A stretch of DNA of 64,000 bases from the NCBI RefSeq assembly GCF_002284565.1, contig NZ_NPKI01000015.1:434001-498000 (forward strand), given 5' to 3'. Both the position numbers and the translations under genes were made by a program. Below are positions 7,696 to 16,700 of the stretch, one piece after another; position 1 is the stretch's first letter, and each line of letters begins with the position of its first letter. Under the pieces are notes generated by a model. It had not been told where the DNA came from. It searched no databases and saw nothing but the letters and a program-made list of their open reading frames with translations. Source of the stretch: Mesorhizobium mediterraneum (GTDB lineage: Bacteria > Pseudomonadota > Alphaproteobacteria > Rhizobiales > Rhizobiaceae).

Positions 7696-8723
7696 GCGCA
7701 ACCAAAACTCATATGCGGCGCGAGATCGAGGAGATCCCGGAGGCCACCGCCCGTCTGCTCGACGGTTCGGGCGTCGTGCTGACCGAGGCCGGGCGTGGCA
7801 TTCGCGAGCGCGACCCGAACTTCGTCGTAACCGTGGCGCGCGGCTCCTCCGATCATGCCGCCACCTTCATGAAATATGCCGTGGAGCTGACCGCCGGCCT
7901 CGCGGTCGCTTCGGTCGGTCCTTCGATCGCCTCGATCTATGGCGCCAAGCTCAAGCTGGCCGGCTCGGCCTGCCTGGCGATCTCGCAATCGGGCAAGAGC
8001 CCGGACATCGTCGCCATGGCGCAAAGCGCGAGGGCGGGCGGTTCGCTGACCGTCGCCATCACCAACACCGCCGATTCGCCGCTGGCGAGCGCCTGCGACT
8101 ACGCGATCGACATACTGGCCGGGCCGGAGCGCAGCGTCGCGGCGACCAAGACCTTCGTCAATTCCGCCGTCGCCGGCCTCGCCTTGATGGCGCACAGCAC
8201 CGGCGACGACAAGCTTCTGGCAGCACTTGCCCGCCTGCCGGAGCATTTCCGCAAGGCGATCGCCTGCGACTGGATGGCGCTGGCCGGTGCGTTGGAGACG
8301 CCGAAATCGCTGTTCATCCTCGGTCGCGGTCCGTCCACGGCGATCGCCAATGAGGCGGCGCTGAAATTCAAGGAAACCTGCGCCATGCATGCCGAGGCCT
8401 ATAGTGCTGCCGAAGTGATGCATGGCCCGCTGGCGCTGGTCGGGCCCGACTTCCCGGTGCTGGCGCTCGCCGCCCGCGATGCTTCCGAGCCGTCGGTTGC
8501 CGAGGCTGCCGACAGCCTGGCGGCCAAAGGCGCGGCCGTCTTCGTGACCTCGGACAAGGCGAAAAGCGCTCAGCACCTGCCGCATGTCGCGACCGGCCAT
8601 CCGCTGACCGACCCGCTGGCGCTGATCGTGTCCTTCTATGGCTTCGTCGAGGCTTTTGCCCGTCATCGTGGCCTTGACCCCGACACGCCGCCCAATCTGC
8701 GCAAGGTGACGGAAACCATATGA
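7692..8723 (+). CDS. nagB-II: SIS-domain glucosamine-6-phosphate deaminase (NagB-II type)
   Basis: A 343-residue protein with two SIS domains resembling the isomerase half of GlmS, without the glutaminase domain. Visible sites are TVARGSSDHAATF (about residues 40-52), AISQSGKSPDIVAMA (about 96-110) and ILGRGPSTAIANEAALKFKE. In several proteobacteria this form replaces classical NagB and converts GlcN-6-P to fructose-6-P and ammonia. Position between nagR and nagA, with 4-base overlaps on both sides, supports that role. AgaS-type deaminase for galactosamine-6-P is the alternative. Confidence 0.83.
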   Translation: MSATKTHMRREIEEIPEATARLLDGSGVVLTEAGRGIRERDPNFVVTVARGSSDHAATFMKYAVELTAGLAVASVGPSIASIYGAKLKLAGSACLAISQSGKSPDIVAMAQSARAGGSLTVAITNTADSPLASACDYAIDILAGPERSVAATKTFVNSAVAGLALMAHSTGDDKLLAALARLPEHFRKAIACDWMALAGALETPKSLFILGRGPSTAIANEAALKFKETCAMHAEAYSAAEVMHGPLALVGPDFPVLALAARDASEPSVAEAADSLAAKGAAVFVTSDKAKSAQHLPHVATGHPLTDPLALIVSFYGFVEAFARHRGLDPDTPPNLRKVTETI

Positions 8724-9889
8724 GCGATCGTTTTGCCCTGACTGGCGCCCGCATATTCGACGGTGAGGACTGGCATGACAACGCCGCCCTTGTCGTGCGT
8801 GACGGCCTTGTCGAGGCCATCGTTACGGCGGGCGCCATTCCGTCCGGCGTCACTCGTATCGAGACTGGCGGCGGCATGCTTGCGCCGGGCTTCGTCGACC
8901 TGCAGGTCAATGGCGGCGGCGGCGTCATGCTCAACGATCATCCCGATGTCGCCTCGATCGAGACCATCTGCCGGGCGCACGCGCCGTTCGGCACGACGGC
9001 ACTGCTGCCGACGCTGATCACCGACACGCCTGAAATCACCGCAGCGGCGGTTGCCGCCGGAGCGCTGGCCGCGCAACAGAAGGTGCCGGGTTTTTTGGGC
9101 CTGCATCTCGAAGGCCCGCATCTATCGGTCGCCCGCAAGGGCGCGCATGATCCGGCATTGATCCGGCCGATGACCGACGTCGACCAGGCGATGCTGATAG
9201 CAACGCGAACAACTCTGCCGGTGCTGCTGACAACGATCGCGCCTGAATCCGTCGACCCCGCGCGCATTTCGGCGCTCGTTGAGGCCGGCATCGTCGTCAG
9301 CCTCGGCCATTCCGATACCGGCTATGCCAAGGCGCGCGGGTTCGCCGATGCCGGCGCAACGGTGGTCACGCATCTGTTCAACGCCATGAGCCAGATCGGC
9401 AATCGCGAGCCGGGGCTGGCGGGTGCCGCCATCGATACCGGAACATTGTTTGCCGGCATCATCGCCGACGGCATCCACGTCGATCCCGCCACCATGGCGA
9501 TTGCCTTGCGCGCCAAGCAGGGGCCGGCAAAAATTTTTCTGGTCACCGACGCCATGGCGACGATCGGTACCGATATGACCTCGTTCACGCTGAACGGCCG
9601 CACCATCTACCGCAAGGACGGCAGGCTGACGCTTGCCGACGGGACGCTGGCGGGCGCCGATCTCGACATGATCTCCGCCGTGCGCTTCGTCCACCGCATT
9701 GTTGGGCTGGAGCTTTCGGAGGCGCTGCGCATGGCTTCGCTCTATCCAGCGCAGGCGATCGGCCAGTCGCACCGGCTCGGGCGCTTCGCCAACGGCACCG
9801 CTGCCGATATTGTTGCGCTGTCGGACGAATTGGACGTCAAGGGCGTCTGGATAGAAGGCGACAAGGTTTTCGGAGCAGGCATCAATTGA
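8720..9889 (+). CDS. nagA: N-acetylglucosamine-6-phosphate deacetylase
   Basis: A 389-residue amidohydrolase that removes acetate from GlcNAc-6-P. Family motifs are all present: PGFVDLQVNGGGGVML, LGLHLEGPHLS (metal Glu), SLGHSDTGYAKA, TVVTHLFNAMSQ (metal His) and VTDAMATIGTDM with the catalytic Asp. It ends the nag operon. With MurQ, the kinase and the SIS deaminase it completes a path from MurNAc/GlcNAc to fructose-6-P. The length is normal for the family. Confidence 0.93.
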   Translation: MSDRFALTGARIFDGEDWHDNAALVVRDGLVEAIVTAGAIPSGVTRIETGGGMLAPGFVDLQVNGGGGVMLNDHPDVASIETICRAHAPFGTTALLPTLITDTPEITAAAVAAGALAAQQKVPGFLGLHLEGPHLSVARKGAHDPALIRPMTDVDQAMLIATRTTLPVLLTTIAPESVDPARISALVEAGIVVSLGHSDTGYAKARGFADAGATVVTHLFNAMSQIGNREPGLAGAAIDTGTLFAGIIADGIHVDPATMAIALRAKQGPAKIFLVTDAMATIGTDMTSFTLNGRTIYRKDGRLTLADGTLAGADLDMISAVRFVHRIVGLELSEALRMASLYPAQAIGQSHRLGRFANGTAADIVALSDELDVKGVWIEGDKVFGAGIN

Positions 9890-9905
9890 ACGCAAACCTC
9901 TTGCT

Positions 9906-11432
9906 TCAGCCGGCTTTGGCCGGCGCGTAGAGGTCCTTGTAGGTTTCGCGCAGCAGGTTCTTCTGCACCTTGCCCATCGCGTTGCGCGGCAGCTCGTCGG
10001 CGAAGATCACCCGCTTCGGGTGCTTGTATTTCGCCAACCGCCCGGCGATGGCATCGACGATGTCTGCGGCGGTGATGGTCGAGGCCGGCGCGCGCACCAC
10101 GACCGCGGTGACACCTTCGCCGAAATCCGGATGAGCAACGCCGATCACTGCGCTTTCGATGACGCCGGGCAGCGAGTCGATCTCGCTCTCGACCTCCTTC
10201 GGATAGATGTTATAGCCGCCGGAAATGATCAGATCCTTGCCGCGCCCGACGATGTGGACATAGCCGTCGGCATCGATCAGGCCGAGATCCCCGGTGATGA
10301 AGAAACCGTCGTCACGGAATTCCGCTTTGGTCTTCTCCGGCATGCGCCAATAGCCGGCAAAGACGTTGGGGCCCTTCACCTCGATCATGCCGACCTCGCC
10401 CCTGGCAAGTGTTTCGCCGTTCTCGGCGTCGGCGATACGAAGCGCGACGCCAGGCAAGGGAAACCCGACCGTACCGGCACGCCGCTCGCCATCATAGGGG
10501 TTCGACGTGTTCATGTTGGTCTCGGTCATGCCGTAGCGCTCGAGGATCGAATGGCCGGTGCGCTCGCGCCAGGCCTTGTGCGTCTCGGCCAGCAGCGGCG
10601 CCGAGCCGGAAACGAACAGGCGGATGTTTTTGGCCGCTTGGCGGTTCAAGCCGTCCTGCTGCAGCAGGCGCACATAGAAGGTCGGCACGCCCATCAGCGC
10701 GGTGGCGCGCGGCAGCAGCGAGACGATGCGGGCCGGGTCGAATTTGGTTTCGAACAGCATCGAGGCGCCGGCCATCAGGATAACGTTGGTGGCAACGAAG
10801 AGGCCATGCGTGTGGAAGATCGGCAGCGCGTGGATCAAGACGTCTGCGGCAGTGAAGCGCCAGTGGTCGACCAGCACGCGCGCATTCGAAGCGAGGTTCT
10901 CATAGCTGAGCATGGCGCCCTTCGAGCGGCCGGTCGTTCCCGACGTGTATAGGATCGCCGCAAGATCGTCCGGCCCGCGCACCACATCGTGGAAATCCGA
11001 AGACTGCCGCGAGGCCTGATCCATCAACGACCCTTCGCCATTGCCCTCGAGCGTCGCGATGACGGCGCCCGATGACTCCGCCAGGCGGCCGATCTCGGCT
11101 GCCCGTGCCGGATCGCAGACGACCAGCCGCGGCTCGGCATCGCCGAAGAAATAGCCGAGTTCGGTCAGCGTATAAGCGGTGTTGAGCGGCAGGAAGACCG
11201 CACCGGCGCGCAGGCAGGCGAGATAGAGCAGGACCGCCTGCGGGCTCTTCTCGACCTGGACGGCGACACGGTCGCCGGGTTCGACGCCCAATTGCAGAAG
11301 CGCGTGGGCCAGTTGCGCGGACCGCGCCAGCATATCGCCATAGGTGATCGAGCGCCCGTCATCCGTCTCCATCAACAGACGCTCGGGCGCCGGCATGCGA
11401 GCGCGGAAGGCGTCGAACAAATGGTTGCTCAT
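9906..11432 (-). CDS. matB: Malonyl-CoA synthetase
   Basis: A 508-residue AMP-forming acyl-CoA ligase. The adenylation motif is AILYTSGTTGRSKGAM (about residues 155-170). The hinge and lysine-bearing C-terminal subdomain are seen in GRGKDLIISGGYNIYPKEVE and LPRNAMGKVQKNLLRE. The start at 11432 overlaps the stop of the malonyl-CoA decarboxylase gene by four bases, the usual matA-matB pairing of rhizobia. MatB loads malonate onto CoA, and MatA decarboxylates the product to acetyl-CoA. No matC transporter or MatR regulator is visible next to them. Confidence 0.9.
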   Translation of the reverse strand: MSNHLFDAFRARMPAPERLLMETDDGRSITYGDMLARSAQLAHALLQLGVEPGDRVAVQVEKSPQAVLLYLACLRAGAVFLPLNTAYTLTELGYFFGDAEPRLVVCDPARAAEIGRLAESSGAVIATLEGNGEGSLMDQASRQSSDFHDVVRGPDDLAAILYTSGTTGRSKGAMLSYENLASNARVLVDHWRFTAADVLIHALPIFHTHGLFVATNVILMAGASMLFETKFDPARIVSLLPRATALMGVPTFYVRLLQQDGLNRQAAKNIRLFVSGSAPLLAETHKAWRERTGHSILERYGMTETNMNTSNPYDGERRAGTVGFPLPGVALRIADAENGETLARGEVGMIEVKGPNVFAGYWRMPEKTKAEFRDDGFFITGDLGLIDADGYVHIVGRGKDLIISGGYNIYPKEVESEIDSLPGVIESAVIGVAHPDFGEGVTAVVVRAPASTITAADIVDAIAGRLAKYKHPKRVIFADELPRNAMGKVQKNLLRETYKDLYAPAKAG

Positions 11433-12805
11433 ATGTCCCTCTTGTCCTCATTCCCCTGAGGTTGCGCCGGAAGCCGCGGCGCGGCCGGCCTCGCCGCCGC
11501 TTTTGGCAGCAGACGACGCACGGCGGGTGCGGCCGCCACATCGTTCCTGGCGGCGAACAGCTCGTGGTTCTTCTCGATGTCGTCGAGCTTGTAGCGATAA
11601 TTGACCATCAGCCCATGCGCCTGACGCAAGGCTCGGGGCGACAGGTCGCCGAAAAGGTCGATGCGCTCCAGCCGTGCGCCATTGCCGAGATGGAACCGGG
11701 CGACCGGGTCGATCACCTTGCCGGAGGCGGTGCGGGCTTCGAGGAAATACTGTGCCGCAAGAGGAAGCAGGACCTGGCCCACGCGGTCGCGCGCGGCAGC
11801 ATCCGCATGCCAGCCCTCGTTGGCGACGAGGTCCAGCGCCTCAGTGGCGGAGGGATCGGTCTGCTCGGCCAGCCAGCGGGCAAAGCCCGGCACTGGGGAC
11901 AGCGTGACGAAATCGGTCAGGCCGGGAAGGTCGCGGCGCAGATCCTCGACTACCTGCTTGATCAAAAAATTGCCGAAGGAGATGCCGCGCAAGCCCTCCT
12001 GGCAGTTGGAGATGGAATAGAATACCGCCGTCGTGGCCTGCCGTGGTTGCACCAGCGGCCGCTCATCGGCAAGCAGCTCGGCGATCGTCGTCGGCATCGC
12101 CCGGGTCAGCGCGACCTCGACGAAGATCAGCGGCTCGTCGCCAAGCTGCGGATGGAAGAACGCATAGCAGAGCCGGTCGGCGGGCTCGATCCGGCGGCGC
12201 AGATCGTCCCAGGTGTGGATGGCGTGCACCGCCTCGTAGCGGATGATTTTTTCCAGGATGTTGGCCGGCGTCGACCAGTCGATCCGACGCAACACCAGGA
12301 AGCCGCGGTTGAACCATGACGAAAGGAGATGCGTGAAGTCGGCATCGACGATGGCGAGATCGGGCGATGTGGTCAGCCGGGCAAGCAGATCCTGGCGCAT
12401 GCGCACCAGCGTCTCGATGCCGCCGGGCGCCAGGTTCAGGCGGCGCAGGAGCTCCTGCCTGGCCGGTTCGGCGGCATCGTGCAGGGCAAGTGCCGAGCGA
12501 TCGTCGGGCGCGTCGCGATAGGCATCCACCGCGGCGGCTAGCCTGACATGATCGGTGCCGAACCGATCGCGCAGCACATGCAGGAAGGCCAGCCGGCCGT
12601 CAGCATCAAGGGTGCGCCAGCGATCGAGGATTTCGCGGGCATAGGCGACGCCCGATGCCTCACCCTGGCTGGAAAGAAGACGCGTGCACAGACGCGCCAG
12701 GCTGTCGGCCGAGACCGGCTCGTCACCGCGAACGAGGTTCAGCATCATCCGGCCGCGGTCGGCGATGGTGTTCAGCAGATCAGCAAAGAAAGGGCTGCGG
12801 TTCAT
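11429..12805 (-). CDS. matA: Malonyl-CoA decarboxylase
   Basis: A 458-residue protein from the ATG at 12805 (MNRSPFFADLLNT). A longer frame to 13105 would add 100 low-complexity residues overlapping rpe, and was rejected. Family signatures are FHPQLGDEPLIFVEVAL, FYSISNCQEGLRGISFGNFL and VTLSPVPGFARWL, covering the catalytic His/Ser region of the GNAT-like C-terminal domain. The N-terminal part is the helical oligomerisation domain. It converts malonyl-CoA to acetyl-CoA and CO2, and is coupled to matB. The start lacks a strong ribosome-binding site. Confidence 0.9.
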   Translation of the reverse strand: MNRSPFFADLLNTIADRGRMMLNLVRGDEPVSADSLARLCTRLLSSQGEASGVAYAREILDRWRTLDADGRLAFLHVLRDRFGTDHVRLAAAVDAYRDAPDDRSALALHDAAEPARQELLRRLNLAPGGIETLVRMRQDLLARLTTSPDLAIVDADFTHLLSSWFNRGFLVLRRIDWSTPANILEKIIRYEAVHAIHTWDDLRRRIEPADRLCYAFFHPQLGDEPLIFVEVALTRAMPTTIAELLADERPLVQPRQATTAVFYSISNCQEGLRGISFGNFLIKQVVEDLRRDLPGLTDFVTLSPVPGFARWLAEQTDPSATEALDLVANEGWHADAAARDRVGQVLLPLAAQYFLEARTASGKVIDPVARFHLGNGARLERIDLFGDLSPRALRQAHGLMVNYRYKLDDIEKNHELFAARNDVAAAPAVRRLLPKAAARPAAPRLPAQPQGNEDKRDI

Positions 12806-12941
12806 CGATCCAACCGTCGAAGAGGCGCCTGCGGGAGGGTCCGGGCATAAGGATGAGACAGAGAATATGGGACCGCATGTGATGAGCACAAGCGCACCGG
12901 CGTCGGACCGGCTGGAGAGACGGCACGTGGCGCCGTCAGCA

Positions 12942-13619
12942 TTAGCCGGCCGCCCGGTCGGCCGCTGTCCGGATCGCCTCGATGTTCGCCCGATAGGCTT
13001 CGACGCTGCCGCCCTTGAAGATCGCCGCACCGGCGACCAGCACGCTGGCGCCGGCGGCGGTGACCAAAGGGGCGGTTTCGGGCGAGATGCCGCCGTCGAT
13101 CTCAATCCGGATCGGCCGGTTGCCGATCAGCGCCTTCACCCGCTTCACCTTCTCGACAATCGCCGGAATGAAGGCCTGGCCGCCAAAACCCGGATTGACG
13201 GTCATGATCAGGATCAGATCGAGCCGGTCGAGCACATATTCGATCGCCGATTCCGGTGTCGCCGGATTGAGCGACACGCCCGCCTTCTTGCCGAGATTCC
13301 TGATCGTCTGCAGCGAACGGTCGAGATGCGGCCCGGCCTCGGCATGCACCGTCATGCCGTCGCAGCCGGCTTCGGCGAAGGCTTCCAGATAAGGATCGGC
13401 GGGCGCGATCATCAGATGGCAGTCGAAGAAGGCCTTGGTGCGGTTGCGGATCGCCTTGATCACCGGCGGACCGAAGGTGATGTTGGGCACGAAATGCCCG
13501 TCCATGACGTCGAGATGGATCCAGTCGGCCCCGGCCGCCGCCACCGCCGCGACCTCGTCGCCGAGCTTCGAAAAATCCGACGCCAGCACCGATGGCGCGA
13601 TCAGGGTTTTTTTGCTCAT
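12942..13619 (-). CDS. rpe: Ribulose-phosphate 3-epimerase
   Basis: A 225-residue TIM-barrel enzyme interconverting ribulose-5-P and xylulose-5-P. The metal-binding strands are visible: [33 protein letters not shown] (His and Asp ligands), [10 protein letters not shown], and [16 protein letters not shown] with the catalytic Asp. The ATG at 13619 has GGAAAGG eight bases upstream; the ATG at 13655 has no such site. It is probably transcribed on its own or ahead of matA, with a 136-bp gap. Confidence 0.95.
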   Translation of the reverse strand: MSKKTLIAPSVLASDFSKLGDEVAAVAAAGADWIHLDVMDGHFVPNITFGPPVIKAIRNRTKAFFDCHLMIAPADPYLEAFAEAGCDGMTVHAEAGPHLDRSLQTIRNLGKKAGVSLNPATPESAIEYVLDRLDLILIMTVNPGFGGQAFIPAIVEKVKRVKALIGNRPIRIEIDGGISPETAPLVTAAGASVLVAGAAIFKGGSVEAYRANIEAIRTAADRAAG

Positions 13620-13677
13620 GATCCGGCCTTTCCAGGCGCCCGTGGTTGCGGGCACGTCGTCTGGATCGACTGCTAGA

Positions 13678-13707
13678 CCATGATCCGGAAAAGGGGAAGC
13701 CGGTTTG
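13678..13707. repeat. Partial RIME-like palindromic repeat
   Basis: The sequence CCATGATCCGGAAAAGGGGA then AGCCGGTTT is the left part of the repeat seen complete at 42312-42356. It lies upstream of rpe, in the gap before the exported-protein gene. It is non-coding. Confidence 0.55.
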
Positions 13708-13742
13708 TCCTTGGCGCGATGGCTTCAGATGTCGGCGCCAAG

Positions 13743-13768
13743 ACCCCGCCGGATTGCACCGGCGGGGT
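13743..13768. terminator. Terminator-like hairpin between rpe and the exported-protein operon
   Basis: The arms ACCCCGCCGG and CCGGCGGGGT form a 10-bp perfect stem with a 6-base loop. On the minus strand it follows the stop of the gene at 13787 by about 20 bases but has only a short, broken T run. On the plus strand it is followed by TTTT. It most likely ends the minus-strand operon. Confidence 0.65.
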
Positions 13769-13786
13769 TTTGGTGGGTGCGAATGG

Positions 13787-16700
13787 TTAGTTCAAAATGC
13801 TGTTGCGCGCGGGATCCTGCTGCCGGGGAATCCGTTGTTGCCTCGGCACAAACTGCTGCAGGATGTTCGGGTTCAAGAGGTTCGGATTGATCTCCAAGCC
13901 CGGCCTTCTGCGGATCGGGGTGCAGTCCGGATACTGTCCGGTTGTCCCAACCGGGCAGCGCCGCTTGATGATCGGCTGACACTGGCCGTCGATCAGCCGT
14001 GAACCGGGCGCACACTCCACCTGCGGCCGGCGGCATGCGCCTCTGATCACCTCGGTCCCGCGCGGGCAGACACAGGCGCCGCGTTTGTTGTGGACCTGGC
14101 CGCGGATGGTGCACTGTTCCACGGTCGGCTTTTTGACGATCGGCACGCAGGCTCTGCCCTTCAGTTCCGTCCGTCTCGGGCAGACGCAGTCGCCGTTCTT
14201 GGTGCGGATCTGGCCGGGCAGCAGCTTGCATTGCTCCACTACCGGCGGCTTTTTCCGGATCGGCCGGCAGGCGTCGCCCCTTAGCTCCGTCCCTCTCGGG
14301 CAGATGCAATCGCCGTCCTGGGTACGGATCTGGCCAGGCAGCAGCTTGCACAGGCGTGCCGGCGGGTCGTCGGTCGACACGCACCTGCGGTTCTCCAGCT
14401 CGGTTCCGCGCGGGCAGATACAACGCCCGTCGGAGGTCCGGATCTGGCCCTTGAGCAGCACGCAGCGCTGCGGGTCCTTCGGCTTCGGTATGATGACCGT
14501 GCCGCCACCGGACGAGCACTGGCCGTTACGGAAAGTGGTGCCTTCCGGGCAGACACACCGGCCGGCGTCGTTCGTGACGAGGCCTGCCGAGCACTTCTTC
14601 TGCACCTCACGCTTGATGGTGAAGGGATGGCAGGCATAGGCCTTGCCACGATCGCCCTGCACGTTGGTCGGGTCGCGGGAGAGCACGTCGCCCGCGCCTC
14701 GCACCTGCGTGTCGGGGGACAGCACGCCAACGCAGTTCTGGCCGCTGACGGTGCCCTGCAGATTGGCCAGGCGGCCGTCGTCGGGAATGATCACGGTCAC
14801 TTGGTGAACGTGGCTTTCCCCGGCGCCGAGCGTCAAATTGGCGATGCAGGATGCGGGCAAGGTCGCCGGTTCCGGCGCGCAGCCGAAGGGCGGGTCGATC
14901 GAGGTGATCGCAACGCCTTCCAGCCGGCCGAGGCCTTCAACGCCGATCGCATCCCCGATGCGAACCGGACCGGAGAAGGTGCCTTCCCCATCATTCGTGA
15001 TGGTGATCTCGAACGAGCAGGGCTGGCCGACCCGGCACTCGGCATCGCCGGTCTTTTCGACCCGGATGGTGGCAGGGCCGCCACCCTTGGCGCAGGCCCT
15101 GCCGATCGGATAGACGATCTCGTCTCCGGGCGCTGGGCCGTAAGAGCCGCGCGCACAGTTCTCGAATTCGCCGTTCGCAGCAACCGTCACGTCGAAGTGG
15201 CGGCTGGTTCCAGGCGTCATCACGGCGCCAGGAATCTGGCACGACAGCGTATTGGCCGGAACCGGTCCGCACGCCCATTCGGCGCCATCAGGGATGACGG
15301 TCTGGATCTGGATGGGCGCGCCGCCGGCCACCAGCGTGGCGGCATCGTTGACCCGCACCGGACCGGTGGGGGCCGTGGTGCCGGTGCTGATGACGGTGAT
15401 GCGGCAGGTGACGGCCGCAGCACCGGCCAGTGCTCCGCCGCACACCTTGGTGATGCGCATGGCCGGCTTTCCGCCATCACGGATGCGTTGCTTGGCGCAG
15501 GCCTTGTTGTTGGTGAGGTCGTTCTCACCGGGGATGGCCTTCACTTCGGCGCAGTTCTCGACGGTGTCCGGCCGGTAGCCGGCCGGCATCACCGCTTCGA
15601 CGAAGATCGGCGTCGAGGCGCCCGGCGAGAGCACGATGCCGGCATTGTCGCAACGGAACTGGCCGGGGCCGTTCGGCCCGCATGTCCAGGGCGGAGTCGG
15701 GCCGAAGGTCGAGGATACCGGCGCGCCGCCCGGATAGGTGTCCGTGACCGTCAGCGGCCCGTCATAGGGGACGCTGCCGTTGTTGATGATGTCGATCACG
15801 AAGGTGCAGACACCATCGGCCGTGCAGACCGGGGTGCGCGCACGCTTCTTCAGGATCAGAGCGACCTTCTTTTCCACCGGCGGCCGGCAGTCGCGGTCAC
15901 GGTCGCCACGCCGGCAGATCGGGATCGAGGCGCAGCCGCGGTCGTTTTGCTGGCTGCCGAACAGCGGCTTGCCGCTGGCGCCATAATTATAGGCGGCGCA
16001 GTTGCGCAAGCTCCGACCTTGCCAGCCTGCGGCCGGCTTGAAGCCGAGCTTGAGGTCGACAGAGGCACCCGGGTTGAGCGTGGTCACCGGATGGGTGCAC
16101 GTCATCGGGGTGGCCGCCGGCGCACAGACCCAGGGCGCATTCGGTCCTGAATCGAGGGTGGAGCCGGCCGGCAAGGTCACGTCGTCGAGAACGATCTTGC
16201 CGTGATACGGCCCGTCGCCGACATTGGTGACCTTGATGGTGAAGTCGCAGCCGCCGCCCATCGTGCAACGCGGAACGTTGGCGCGTTTTTCGACTTTCAG
16301 ATCCGGTTCCCTGTCCTTGGGCGGACACCTCTGGTCACGCGGAATGACAATTTCGATCGTCTGCGTGCAGCACAAGCCCCAGCCCTCCTCCGGGCCGGCA
16401 TAGGTTTCGATGCCGGTGACGACGAGGTGGATGACGTCTCCGGGTGACGCACCGACGATCTTCCAGTTGAGCACACCGCCGCCCGCCGGCACCAATTGCG
16501 TGTCGGGGATGATGGTGATGCCGGGTGTCGTCGTCGAGAGATGCACCCACTTGCCGCCCATCTCGGGGCCGACCGGCATATGGTAGATGAAGGCGCCGCC
16601 GCCGGGCACGCAATCGAGCGTGCCGCGCTCCACCTTGAAGCATTCCTTGCCGGGAGGTGGAGGCGGCGGGTTGCATTTGGTCAGGTCGATCTTGATCGAG

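Noticed and set aside
12806..13105. 100-residue N-terminal extension of malonyl-CoA decarboxylase
   Set aside because: Low-complexity Arg/Pro/Ser sequence overlapping rpe on the same strand in another frame; the family starts at about residue 101 of that frame.
13930..14600. Regularly spaced DNA repeats resembling a CRISPR array
   Set aside because: The units lie within one long open frame and encode a conserved Cys pattern; spacers are not unique and there are no cas genes.
14627..16150. 507-codon plus-strand frame opposite the DUF11-like protein
   Set aside because: No ribosome-binding site or family; Asp/Gly/Arg-biased shadow of the minus-strand gene.
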